This document shows positions 43,968-52,631 of a DNA stretch of 64,000 bases, piece by piece. The DNA is taken from NCBI GenBank assembly GCA_024236175.1, contig JACKKY010000002.1:1-64000 (forward strand), written 5' to 3'. The DNA comes from Novosphingobium sp. (GTDB taxonomy: Bacteria; Pseudomonadota; Alphaproteobacteria; Sphingomonadales; Sphingomonadaceae). The notes under the pieces are model-generated. The model was not told the DNA's origin. It ran no database searches and saw nothing but the letters and a program-made list of their open reading frames with translations. How positions within the stretch are numbered: the first letter of the stretch is position 1; each line of letters begins with the position of its first letter. The translations under genes were made by a program, and so were the position numbers.

Positions 43968-44788
43968 GCGCGCGCTTGGCGCTCACGGAAACCGCCTACG
44001 CCAAGATCAACCTCGCGCTGCACGTCCGCAAGCGGCGCAAGGACGGCTATCACGAACTCGAGACGCTGTTCGCCTTCGTGGATGCGGGGGACCGGCTTAC
44101 TGCAGCCCCGGCCGAGCGAGATGAGCTGAGAATCACTGGTGAATTCGTTCGGCAACTACATGATCCTTTTGGAAATATTGTCGCGAAGACGCTGACGGGC
44201 CTGCCGCATGGCAGAGGCTGGGCGGTTACGCTGGAAAAGAACCTGCCGGTAGCGGCGGGACTGGGGGGAGGATCTGCCGATGCGGGCGCCATCTTCCGCA
44301 TGGTCGCGCGGACCCACGGGCTCCCCGACGACTGGCGGGACAGGGCGGCAAGGCTGGGCGCCGACGTACCGGCCTGCGTCGAGAGCCAAACGGCGCTTGG
44401 CCTGGGGACAGGAACCGACCTGATACCGGTAGACAGCGATCTGTCCGGCATGCCTGTTTTGCTCGTAAATCCGGGCCTGTCCCAGGAGACAGGGCCGGTT
44501 TTCCGCGCCTGGGACGGGATCGACCGCGGGCCACTGCCCAAAGGCGATGCGCGGGCCATGGCGTTGGACGGTCGCAATGATCTGGAGGCGCCAGCCATAT
44601 CTCTGTGTCCGGCGATTGCAGACGTGCTGGCGGCGCTGCAGTCCACCGCCCCGCTGCTCGCCCGCATGTCGGGGTCAGGCGCGAGTTGCTTCGCGCTCTA
44701 TGAACGTCATGACGCCATGCGCGAAGCAAGGGAGATGCTGGGCTCCGCTCACCCGGACTGGTGGACCATGGAAGGATGCCTGCGGTGA
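43964..44788 (+). CDS. ispE: 4-diphosphocytidyl-2-C-methyl-D-erythritol kinase
   Basis: IspE phosphorylates CDP-ME in the non-mevalonate isoprenoid pathway. The 274-residue GHMP kinase starts at GTG, overlapping the ETF-QO stop. It has AYAKINLALHVRKRRKDGYH near the N-terminus, the ATP loop LPVAAGLGGGSADAGA and the C-terminal MSGSGASCFALYE. Coupling to a quinone oxidoreductase gene fits quinone and isoprenoid supply only loosely. Confidence 0.95.
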   Translation: MSARLALTETAYAKINLALHVRKRRKDGYHELETLFAFVDAGDRLTAAPAERDELRITGEFVRQLHDPFGNIVAKTLTGLPHGRGWAVTLEKNLPVAAGLGGGSADAGAIFRMVARTHGLPDDWRDRAARLGADVPACVESQTALGLGTGTDLIPVDSDLSGMPVLLVNPGLSQETGPVFRAWDGIDRGPLPKGDARAMALDGRNDLEAPAISLCPAIADVLAALQSTAPLLARMSGSGASCFALYERHDAMREAREMLGSAHPDWWTMEGCLR

Positions 44789-45507
44789 CCGAGGAAGCCT
44801 TCCGCCTTGTCGGCACGCCACGTTTCGGCGGTATCCTCGTCGTGGCTGATCATGCCTCCAACCGTGTGCCCGACGACATCGATCTCGGCATCGATCCGGC
44901 GCTGATGGACGAGCACATCGCCGTCGACATCGGCGTTGCCGGGATTGCGGAGATCATGGCGCGCAGGAAAGGGACGGCGGCGCTGCTCGGCAATGTCAGC
45001 CGGCTGGTTTGCGACACCAACCGCACCGAGGTCGATCCCGCGTCGGTCCCGGAAGTGAGCGACGGTCGACCGATCCCCGGCAATCTCGGTGTCGACCGGG
45101 AGGCGCGACTGGCCCGCTTCCACCGGCCGTTCCATGCCATGCTGACGAAGCTGATGGAGGACACGCCGCCGGCGCTCACGCTGATCCTCCACAGTTACAC
45201 CGACCGCCTCGCCACCGAGCCTGACGTCTTGCGGCCCTGGCATTGCGGCCTGCTCTACGACAACGACGATCGCGGCGCCCGCGCGGCCTTTCCGCTGCTT
45301 GAGGCCGAGGGACTGATTGTCGGCGACCAGCTTCCCTATTCGGGCAAGATCTACAACGCCGCGATCGAACGTCATGTCGAAAGCGAGGGCAGGCCCTATC
45401 TTTATATCGAGATAAGGCAGGACCTTATCGTGGAAAGCTCAGGCCAGTCCGAATGGGCCGACCGGATGACGAGGATCTGCAACCGGGTGGCGTTGCAATT
45501 GGCGTGA
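44785..45507 (+). CDS. N-formylglutamate amidohydrolase family protein
   Basis: The 240-residue protein has the family metal-binding pattern: ILVVADHASNRVPDD near the N-terminus, CDTNRTEVDP, LILHSYTD, and LYIEIRQDLI near the end. The family includes histidine-degradation N-formylglutamate deformylases, but no hut genes are near, so the substrate is uncertain. The GTG at 44785 overlaps the ispE stop (GTGA) with GAAGG nine bases upstream; an ATG at 44776 is the alternative. Confidence 0.82.
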   Translation: MTEEAFRLVGTPRFGGILVVADHASNRVPDDIDLGIDPALMDEHIAVDIGVAGIAEIMARRKGTAALLGNVSRLVCDTNRTEVDPASVPEVSDGRPIPGNLGVDREARLARFHRPFHAMLTKLMEDTPPALTLILHSYTDRLATEPDVLRPWHCGLLYDNDDRGARAAFPLLEAEGLIVGDQLPYSGKIYNAAIERHVESEGRPYLYIEIRQDLIVESSGQSEWADRMTRICNRVALQLA

Positions 45508-45613
45508 AGGGGCTTTGAGCCGGGGCAAGCCAGGCTTAAGATGCCGGTTTATCCCTTCTCCCTTGACCGACTCTCCCAACCCCGCGAAAGCGCTGGCGAA
45601 GAAGGAGTAAGAC

Positions 45614-47335
45614 GTGTCCAACAAGTTCGACAAGTCGCGCCTGCCCAGCCGCCATGTTTCGGTGGGGCCCGAGCGTGCGCCGCACCGGTCCTACTACTAT
45701 GCGATGGGAATGACCGAGGAGGAGATCAACCGGCCATTCGTCGCGGTGGTCTCGGCCGGGAACGACAGTGCGCCATGCAACACCACGCTCGACGACCAGG
45801 CAGACGATTGCCGCGCCGGCGTGATCGAAGGCGGCGGCACGCCGCGCCGGTTCAACACGATCACGGTAACCGATGGCATCGCCATGGGACACCAGGGCAT
45901 GAAGAACTCGCTGGTCAGCCGCGAGAACATCGCCGATGCGGTCGAACTTTCCGTGCGTGGCCACTGCTACGACGCGATCGTCGGCTTCGCCGGTTGCGAC
46001 AAGAGCCTGCCCGGCATGATGATGTCGATGCTCCGCCTCAATGTGCCGTCGATCTTCGTCTACGGCGGTTCGATCCTGCCCGGACGCTTCCACGACAAGG
46101 ACGTTACCGTGCTGGACGTGTTCGAGGCGGTCGGCAATTACGCGGCCGGGAACTGCCCGCTTTCGGAACTGACCGCGCTGGAAAAGGCGGCCTGTCCGGG
46201 CCATGGCGCCTGTGGCGGCCAGTTCACTGCCAACACCATGGCGTGCGTGGGCGAGGCGATCGGTTTGTCTCTTCCGAACAGCAATATGGCGCCCGCTCCT
46301 TACAAAACACGTGAGGAAATTGCGATCGCCGCCGGGCGGCAGGTCATGAACCTGCTCGAGAAGAACATCCGTCCGCGCGACATCTGCACCCGAGCTGCTT
46401 TCGAGAACGCGGCCCGCGTTGTCGCCGCCACCGGCGGATCGACCAACGCCGCGTTGCACCTGCCGGCGATGGCAAGCGAATGCGGCATCGAATTCGACCT
46501 GTTCGACGTTGCCGAAATCTTCAAGTCGACGCCCTACATCGCCGACCTCAAGCCCGGCGGCAACTACGTCGCCAAGGACATGCACGAGGCGGGCGGGGTC
46601 TACATGGCGATGAAGACGCTTCTCGACGGCGGTTTCATCAATCCCGAACCGATGACGGTGAGCGGCAAGACGCTTGGCGAGAACATCGAGGAGATCACCT
46701 GGAATCCGGACCAGAAGGTGATCTACGACGTCAAGACTCCGCTTTCGCCTACCGGTGGTGTCGTTGGCCTGAAAGGCACGCTCGCACCCGACGGGGCTAT
46801 CGTGAAGGTCGCCGGCATGAAGAAGCTGCAGTTCAGCGGCCCGGCGCGGGTGTTCGAATGCGAGGAAGATGCTTTTGCCGCGGTCGAGGCACGCAAGATC
46901 GCCGAAGGCAGCGTCATCATCATCCGTTACGAAGGCCCCAAGGGCGGCCCCGGCATGCGTGAGATGCTGTCGACCACCGCCGCGCTTTACGGGCAGGGCA
47001 TGGGCGAGAAGGTCGCGCTTATCACCGACGGTCGCTTTTCCGGCGCGACGCGGGGCTTCTGCATTGGCCATGTGGGGCCCGAAGCCGCCGAAGGCGGGCC
47101 GATCGGGCTGGTCGAGGACGGCGATATCATCTCTATCGACGCCGAGCGGGGCACGATCGATCTCGAAGTCGACGAGGCGGTCCTGGCCGAGCGGCGAAAG
47201 GCGTGGAAACCGCGTGGGACAGATTACAATTCGGGCGTATTGTGGCGCTATGCCCAGAATGTGGGCCCGGCCCGCAACGGCGCGGTGACCCACCCGGGAG
47301 CGAAGGCCGAAACCCATGTCTATGCGGATATCTAG
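45614..47335 (+). CDS. ilvD: Dihydroxy-acid dehydratase
   Basis: IlvD dehydrates dihydroxy-isovalerate and -methylvalerate in branched-chain amino-acid synthesis. The 573-residue protein starts at GTG behind AAGGAG. The three iron-sulfur ligand cysteines are visible in GNDSAPCNTTL, GFAGCDKSLPGMMM and CPGHGACGGQFTANTM. The C-terminal GRFSGATRGFCIGHVGPEA motif carries the active-site serine region. The 3' end overlaps the next gene by 20 bases. Confidence 0.97.
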   Translation: MSNKFDKSRLPSRHVSVGPERAPHRSYYYAMGMTEEEINRPFVAVVSAGNDSAPCNTTLDDQADDCRAGVIEGGGTPRRFNTITVTDGIAMGHQGMKNSLVSRENIADAVELSVRGHCYDAIVGFAGCDKSLPGMMMSMLRLNVPSIFVYGGSILPGRFHDKDVTVLDVFEAVGNYAAGNCPLSELTALEKAACPGHGACGGQFTANTMACVGEAIGLSLPNSNMAPAPYKTREEIAIAAGRQVMNLLEKNIRPRDICTRAAFENAARVVAATGGSTNAALHLPAMASECGIEFDLFDVAEIFKSTPYIADLKPGGNYVAKDMHEAGGVYMAMKTLLDGGFINPEPMTVSGKTLGENIEEITWNPDQKVIYDVKTPLSPTGGVVGLKGTLAPDGAIVKVAGMKKLQFSGPARVFECEEDAFAAVEARKIAEGSVIIIRYEGPKGGPGMREMLSTTAALYGQGMGEKVALITDGRFSGATRGFCIGHVGPEAAEGGPIGLVEDGDIISIDAERGTIDLEVDEAVLAERRKAWKPRGTDYNSGVLWRYAQNVGPARNGAVTHPGAKAETHVYADI

Positions 47336-47723
47336 TCTCGGTTTCCTGGCGCTCATGCTTGCCGCGTGCAAGCCGGCGCCCGAGGCCGCGGGCGAGGCAA
47401 AGCCGGCCGAGCCGCGTGAAGAGGTGAAACAGGAAGACCTCGCCCCCGATCAGGTCGCCTGCGCGCTGGGGGCCTCGGAAGTCTTCGCCGATGTCTGCCA
47501 GGTCCAGCAATCCGAACAGGACGGCACGCGCTATCTCGTGGTGCGTCACCCAGATGGCGGATTCCGGCGCTTCGAAATCTTGACCGACGGCCGGGGCCTC
47601 GCGACTGCCGACGGCTCCGAAGTCGCCGAGACCATGCTGGATGACGGCATGCTCGAAGTGGCCGTCGGCCTTGACCACTACCTGTTCCCCGCGACGATCA
47701 AAGACCATGCTACCGGCCCCTGA
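47316..47723 (+). CDS. Small putative lipoprotein
   Basis: The 135-residue protein has a short signal peptide with a lipobox (LGFLALMLAACKPAP), so it is probably a lipoprotein. The mature part is acidic with QVACALGASEVFADVCQVQQ and a conserved-looking HPDGGFRRFEILTDGRGLAT domain ending before LFPATIKDHA. No family was recognised. It overlaps ilvD by 20 bases and nnr by 17, so all three are translated as a tight unit. A second ATG at 47322 is equally possible as start. Confidence 0.75.
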   Translation: MSMRISSLGFLALMLAACKPAPEAAGEAKPAEPREEVKQEDLAPDQVACALGASEVFADVCQVQQSEQDGTRYLVVRHPDGGFRRFEILTDGRGLATADGSEVAETMLDDGMLEVAVGLDHYLFPATIKDHATGP

Positions 47724-49107
47724 CCAGATCCTGTCCGTCGACCAGATGCGGGCTGCCGAGGAGGCGCTCATCGCGGCCGGCAGCAGCGTCGACAAGCTGA
47801 TGCAGATCGCCGGTCGCGGTGCGGCTGAATGGGTCTGGCGCATCGGCGGCCACCACAAGGTCACGGTCCTGTGCGGGCCGGGCAACAACGGCGGCGACGG
47901 TTACGTCATTGCCGAGGCCATTCGCGAAAAGGGCGGGAAAGTCGCGGTCGTCACCGGAACCGAGCCCAAGACGGACGCGGCGAGGAACGCCCGCTCGCTC
48001 TACCAGGGCGAAGTGCTGGGACCCGACGCCGATCCGCATGGCGACGTGCTGGTCGATTGCCTGTTCGGCAGCGGCCTTGCCCGGCCGCTCAGCGACGATC
48101 TTGCCGGGCTGCTGGCGAAACTGGCGGCCAATCACCGCCATTTCGTCGCCATCGATGTGCCCAGCGGTGTGCAGTCGGACAGCGGCATGCTGCTCAACGA
48201 CGGGCTTCCCCGGTTCGACCTGACAATCTGCCTGGGCGCATGGAAATTTGCGCATTACCTGATGCCGGCGAGCGCGATCATGGGCGAGCTGCGGCTCGTC
48301 GGGATCGGCTGCGATCAGGTTCCGGGCGCGGCGCAGGTCATTGCCCGCCCGCATTTTTCTCCTCCGCTGGCAGACGCGCACAAGTACAGGCGCGGCCTGC
48401 TCGCCGTGGTCGGCGGCGAAATGCCCGGCGCGGCGCTGCTCGCCTGCCGGGCGGCACAGGGCGCCGGAGCCGGTTATGTGAAGCTGTTCGCCGAGAATGG
48501 CGGCAACGCACCCTCGGACCTCGTGGTCAACACCGGCAAGCTCTCCGACGTGCTGACCGACGACCGCAATACTGCGATCCTGGTCGGTCCCGGGCTCGGC
48601 CGGCATGCCAAGGCCCGCGAGAGGCTGGCGATTGCCCTCGCCGACCCGGTACCGGCAGTGCTCGATGCCGATGCGCTGGTGCTGCTCGGCGAGCGGCAGT
48701 TGTCCGAGCGCCGCGCGCCGACGATTGCCACGCCGCACGAAGGCGAACTGGTGGCGCTGGAGCGGGCGTTTGGCGTCGATGGGGCTGGCACCAAGGCGGA
48801 GCGTGCGCTGGCACTGGCTAAGGACAGCGGCATGATTGTCGTCGCCAAGGGACCTGACACGGTGGTTGCCGCCCCCGATGGGCGCCTTGCCTGCGCGCGC
48901 CGTGCTTCGAGCTGGCTATCGACTGCGGGAACCGGCGATGTGCTGGCAGGCGCGATCGCGAGCCGCGTTGCGGCAGGCAGCGAAGCCTTCTCTGCTGCCT
49001 GCGAAGGCGTATGGCTTCATGGCGAAGCGGCGCGTTTGTGCGGCCCGGCTTTCACCGCGGGGGAGCTCGCCGACGCAATCCCGGCGGCCTTTGCAGCCTG
49101 CTTGTGA
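47707..49107 (+). CDS. nnr: Bifunctional NAD(P)H-hydrate epimerase/dehydratase
   Basis: This enzyme repairs hydrated NAD(P)H. The 466-residue protein joins an N-terminal epimerase (YjeF_N) domain with GPGNNGGDGYVIAEAIREKG to a C-terminal ADP/ATP-dependent dehydratase domain with LVGPGLGRHAKARE, TIATPHEGEL and STAGTGDVLAGAIASR. The ATG at 47707 starts inside the end of the lipoprotein gene. A palindromic repeat follows the gene. Confidence 0.94.
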   Translation: MLPAPDQILSVDQMRAAEEALIAAGSSVDKLMQIAGRGAAEWVWRIGGHHKVTVLCGPGNNGGDGYVIAEAIREKGGKVAVVTGTEPKTDAARNARSLYQGEVLGPDADPHGDVLVDCLFGSGLARPLSDDLAGLLAKLAANHRHFVAIDVPSGVQSDSGMLLNDGLPRFDLTICLGAWKFAHYLMPASAIMGELRLVGIGCDQVPGAAQVIARPHFSPPLADAHKYRRGLLAVVGGEMPGAALLACRAAQGAGAGYVKLFAENGGNAPSDLVVNTGKLSDVLTDDRNTAILVGPGLGRHAKARERLAIALADPVPAVLDADALVLLGERQLSERRAPTIATPHEGELVALERAFGVDGAGTKAERALALAKDSGMIVVAKGPDTVVAAPDGRLACARRASSWLSTAGTGDVLAGAIASRVAAGSEAFSAACEGVWLHGEAARLCGPAFTAGELADAIPAAFAACL

Positions 49108-49110
49108 CCC

Positions 49111-49153
49111 ATGCCCACCCCCAGCCCCTCCCGCATGCGGGAGGGGAGCGAAA
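49111..49153. repeat. REP-like palindrome between nnr and the methyltransferase gene
   Basis: Positions 49125-49135 and 49136-49146 form a perfect 22-base palindrome with CCCCTCCCGC arms, flanked by ATGCCCACCCCCAG and AGCGAAACC. Short GC-rich palindromes of this type are common between genes in sphingomonads. It may also act as a hairpin that separates nnr from the downstream gene. Confidence 0.6.
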
Positions 49154-49198
49154 CCTGGCGGACCGGCAGGTCCGGCTGGTCGCAGCGCGGTGGGCAAA

Positions 49199-50398
49199 GT
49201 GACGGGCGAAGAAATCGTCCGCATCGCTGCAAAGGGCGACGGGGTTACGGCGAGCGGCAGGCATGTTTCCGGAGCCGCGCCGGGCGATGTCTTGCTGGAC
49301 GACGGAAGCCTGCGCCGTGGCCCCCACCATGCGACGCCGCCTTGCCGACATTTCGGCACTTGCGGTTCCTGCCAGCTCCAGCACCTCGACGAGGAAGCGC
49401 TCGCCTCGTTCGTGGCCGACCGGGTGGCGAACGCCGCCGCCGGGCAGGGACTGGCGCCGCAAAGGATTGCAGAGCCGCACCTTTCACCACCGCGCAGCCG
49501 CCGCCGGGCGACGCTGCATGCGGCAAGAGCGGGCGGCAGAGTGCTGCTGGGGTTCCGCGAGGCCGGATCGCACCGCATCGTCGACATGGCGGAATGCGAC
49601 GTCCTGTCGCCGGAGGTCTTCGCGCTGGTCGGGCCGCTCCGCAAGTTGCTGGCCGGGCGGGGCGGCAGGCTCGCTGCGGATCTGGAGCTGACGCTGGTCG
49701 AACAGGGTGTGGATGTCGCGATACGCGGCATTTCCGTCGAAGGGCTCGCCCAGACCGAGGCGATGCTCGACTTTGCGCGCGATCACGGCCTTGCCCGACT
49801 GTCAGTCGACCAGGGGTTCGGGCCGGAGGCGATGTGGGTGCCGGAACCGGTGACCGTTTCGCTGTCGGGCGTGAGCGTGCCTTTCCCCTCCGGTTCCTTC
49901 CTCCAGGCGACGGCGGACGGAGAAGCGGCTCTGGCGGATGCCGCGCGCGAATGGCTTGATGGGGCGGCGACTGTCGCCGACCTGTTCTCCGGGCTGGGCA
50001 CCTTTGCTTTCGCCCTCGCCGGTCCGGCCAAGGTGCTGGCGGTCGAAGCGGCGCGAGACGCCCATCTGGCGTGCAAGGGCGCGGCGGCGCATGCGCAGCG
50101 ACCGGTTCATGCCATGCATCGCGACCTGTTCCGCAATCCGCTCCAGCCCGACGAACTGAACCGCTTCGACGCGGTCTTGCTCGATCCGCCCCGTGCCGGC
50201 GCGCGCGAGCAGGTGGGTACGCTGGCGCAGAGCACCGTTCCGCGCGTCGTCTATGTCAGTTGCAATCCTTCCAGCTGGGCGCGCGATGCCGCAACGTTGG
50301 TCGCGGGCGGCTTTCGTCTGGTCGAGGTCAGGCCGGTCGGCCAGTTCCGCTGGTCGACCCATGTGGAACTGGCCAGCCTGTTCGAGAGGGCGGCCTAG
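49199..50398 (+). CDS. RumA/RlmD-type 23S rRNA (uracil-5-)-methyltransferase
   Basis: SAM-dependent enzyme that makes m5U in RNA. The protein (399 residues from GTG at 49199; GTG 49190 is an alternative) has the iron-sulfur cluster cysteines CRHFGTCGSCQLQH, with a fourth likely in MAECDVL. The SAM site DLFSGLGTFAFALA, the LLDPPRAGAREQV motif and the catalytic cysteine in VVYVSCNPSSWARD follow. This is the RumA type, not TrmA, because of the cluster. The exact target uridine cannot be given. Its stop interlocks with the convergent MAPEG gene via CTAG. Confidence 0.9.
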   Translation: MTGEEIVRIAAKGDGVTASGRHVSGAAPGDVLLDDGSLRRGPHHATPPCRHFGTCGSCQLQHLDEEALASFVADRVANAAAGQGLAPQRIAEPHLSPPRSRRRATLHAARAGGRVLLGFREAGSHRIVDMAECDVLSPEVFALVGPLRKLLAGRGGRLAADLELTLVEQGVDVAIRGISVEGLAQTEAMLDFARDHGLARLSVDQGFGPEAMWVPEPVTVSLSGVSVPFPSGSFLQATADGEAALADAAREWLDGAATVADLFSGLGTFAFALAGPAKVLAVEAARDAHLACKGAAAHAQRPVHAMHRDLFRNPLQPDELNRFDAVLLDPPRAGAREQVGTLAQSTVPRVVYVSCNPSSWARDAATLVAGGFRLVEVRPVGQFRWSTHVELASLFERAA

Positions 50399-50823
50399 AA
50401 CAGCGCCATTGCCGCGCGGGCGACAAGGAGCATCAGGCAGAAACTGGACAATGCGAACACCAGGAAGCGCAGGTTGACCTTGTTGACCGTCGACTGGATG
50501 ATCGAATGGATCACGCGCAGGGCGACATAGACCCATGCTATCTGGTTGTTGAGGCCATCGCCCGCACCGATCACCGCAAGAGTTACCGCAACTGCATAAA
50601 ATACCGTAGGTGCTTCATGCAGGTGATTGTAGTTATGGGCTTTCCACATGACCTGTGGGGGCAGAATCGAATCCAGGTTCTTGGTCGGATCGTGCACCAG
50701 ATCGTCGGGGTCGACCTTCGCCGCGCTCAGTGCGGGAATGCGCGTGCCGTACAGCCAGAACCACATCACCATGGTCCAGGCAGCCAGCGCGACCACAGGC
50801 TGTAGAATGGTCATTCCGATCAT
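50395..50823 (-). CDS. MAPEG family membrane protein, copy 2
   Basis: The 142-residue protein has four predicted membrane helices and the MAPEG pattern: an N-terminal helix, PPQVMWKAHNYNHLHEAPTV with conserved N and E residues, and AWVYVALRVIHSIIQSTVN. Family members are glutathione-dependent or of unknown function in bacteria. It overlaps the upstream MAPEG copy by four bases and shares about the same motif order with it. Convergent to the rRNA methyltransferase gene. Confidence 0.88.
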   Translation of the reverse strand: MIGMTILQPVVALAAWTMVMWFWLYGTRIPALSAAKVDPDDLVHDPTKNLDSILPPQVMWKAHNYNHLHEAPTVFYAVAVTLAVIGAGDGLNNQIAWVYVALRVIHSIIQSTVNKVNLRFLVFALSSFCLMLLVARAAMALF

Positions 50824-51269
50824 TGGATTCCTCCCATATTGGCGGACAGCGTGAGCAGCACCGCACGGATAGCAAGGCCGACAAGACATCCCGTCGAAAG
50901 CACGAAAAGGGTGAAACGCACGGGGATTGTGTTCACTGTCGCCTGCCAGAGCGAATGGACGACGCGCAAGGCGACATAGGCCCAGCAAAGCACGATATCG
51001 ACAGATCCCGCGCCCAGGATCGCAATGATCACCACCGTTGGGTAGAAGATCGTGGGCTGCTCCATCAGGTGGGTGAAATTGTGGGATTTCCACATCACCT
51101 TTGGCGGCAGCTTGTCTTCAAGGTCTCCGCCGCGCACGCCGGGCGGTGCCTGGTCGAGGGCTATGCCGGCCTCACCGAACGCGCCGAAGCGGGTGAACGC
51201 CGTCCACAGCAACATCACCAGCGACCATGCGATAAGCACTGCGGCCGGCGCGAGCATTTGCGCCTGCAT
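50820..51269 (-). CDS. MAPEG family membrane protein, copy 1
   Basis: The 149-residue protein has four predicted helices with LPPKVMWKSHNFTHLMEQPT and CWAYVALRVVHSLWQATVN, which align well with the next gene, so the two are tandem paralogues. The stop overlaps the start of copy 2 by four bases, suggesting coupled translation and perhaps a hetero-oligomer. Substrate unknown. Confidence 0.88.
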   Translation of the reverse strand: MQAQMLAPAAVLIAWSLVMLLWTAFTRFGAFGEAGIALDQAPPGVRGGDLEDKLPPKVMWKSHNFTHLMEQPTIFYPTVVIIAILGAGSVDIVLCWAYVALRVVHSLWQATVNTIPVRFTLFVLSTGCLVGLAIRAVLLTLSANMGGIQ

Positions 51270-51419
51270 GCATTTCCCCCTTCCATCTCGTCCCGGTCGG
51301 AAGCCTGCTGCCGGGACAGGCGGTTGTCAAATCCAGTCTCTGCCGAGTTTGCGGCAATCGGTTGAGATGTCACACAGGCGGATTATATGCGCCTCTTTGC
51401 AGGCCTGAGGAGAATGGCG

Positions 51420-52631
51420 TTGAGCAAGGTTCTGGTGATTGGCGCGGGCGGTGTCGGATCGGTCGCGGTCCACAAGATGGCGATGAATCCGGGCATCTTC
51501 TCCGAGATCCATCTTGCCAGCCGGACCAAGGCCAAATGTGACGCGATCGCTGAATCGGTGAAGGCTCGCACCGGGGTCGATATCGCGACCTATTCGCTCG
51601 ATGCCGAGGAAATCTCCGAGCTTGTGAAGCTGATCGAGAAGATCGGGCCGAAGCTCGTCGTCAATCTCGCGCTCCCGTACCAGGACCTTGCGATCATGGA
51701 AGGCTGCCTGCGGACCGGCGTCGATTATCTCGATACCGCCAATTACGAACCGCGCGACGAGGCCAGGTTCGAGTACAAATGGCAATGGGCGCTGCACGAC
51801 CGCTTCAAGGAGAAGGGGCTGATGGCGCTGCTGGGCTCGGGCTTCGATCCGGGCGTGACCAGCGTCTTCGCCATGTGGCTGAAGAAGCACAGGCTCAAGA
51901 CGATCCGCACGCTCGACATCCTCGATTGCAACGGGGGCGATCACGGTCAGGCCTTCGCCACAAATTTCAATCCGGAAATCAACATTCGCGAAGTCACGGC
52001 GCCTGCGCGGCACTGGGAAGACGGCGCTTTCGTCGAGACCCCGGCGATGTCGGTGAAGCAGGAGTTCGACTTCGCGGCCGTCGGCCCCAAGAACATGTAC
52101 CTGATGTATCACGAGGAGCTGGAGAGCCTCGCGAAGTTCATCCCCGAGATGCAGCGCGCCCGCTTCTGGATGACCTTCGGCGACGAATACATCAAGCACC
52201 TCACCGTGCTGCAGAACGTCGGCATGACCCGGATCGACCCGGTGATCTACGAGGGCCACGAGATCATCCCGCTGCACTTCCTCAAGGCGGTGTTGCCGGA
52301 GCCGGCGTCGCTGGGGCCCACGACCAAGGGCAAGACCAACATCGGCGACATCGCGACCGGTGAGGCGCTCGACGGCTCGGGCGAGAAAACCTTCTACATC
52401 CGCAACATCTGCGATCATGAAGAGGCCTATGCCGAAACCGGTAACCAGGCGGTGAGCTATACCACCGGCGTTCCGGCGATGATCGGCGCGGCGATGATGC
52501 TGACGGGCGCGTGGCGCGGCGAGGGCGTGTTCAACATGGAGGAATTCGATCCCGATCCGTTCATGGACATGCTGAACGAGCACGGCCTGCCCTGGACGGT
52601 CGAGGAACTGGGCGGACCGTTGGATTTCTAG
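51420..52631 (+). CDS. Carboxynorspermidine/carboxyspermidine dehydrogenase
   Basis: The enzyme condenses putrescine or diaminopropane with aspartate semialdehyde and reduces the product with NADPH to a carboxypolyamine. The saccharopine-dehydrogenase-like protein has 403 residues: MSKVLVIGAGGVGSVAVHKM Rossmann start, NLALPYQDLAIMEGCL, GSGFDPGVTSVFAMW and ATGEALDGSG. The TTG at 51420 lies seven bases after GAGGAG, whereas the in-frame ATG at 51414 is too close to it, so TTG is chosen. The decarboxylase partner is 2 kb downstream on the same strand. Confidence 0.9.
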   Translation: MSKVLVIGAGGVGSVAVHKMAMNPGIFSEIHLASRTKAKCDAIAESVKARTGVDIATYSLDAEEISELVKLIEKIGPKLVVNLALPYQDLAIMEGCLRTGVDYLDTANYEPRDEARFEYKWQWALHDRFKEKGLMALLGSGFDPGVTSVFAMWLKKHRLKTIRTLDILDCNGGDHGQAFATNFNPEINIREVTAPARHWEDGAFVETPAMSVKQEFDFAAVGPKNMYLMYHEELESLAKFIPEMQRARFWMTFGDEYIKHLTVLQNVGMTRIDPVIYEGHEIIPLHFLKAVLPEPASLGPTTKGKTNIGDIATGEALDGSGEKTFYIRNICDHEEAYAETGNQAVSYTTGVPAMIGAAMMLTGAWRGEGVFNMEEFDPDPFMDMLNEHGLPWTVEELGGPLDF

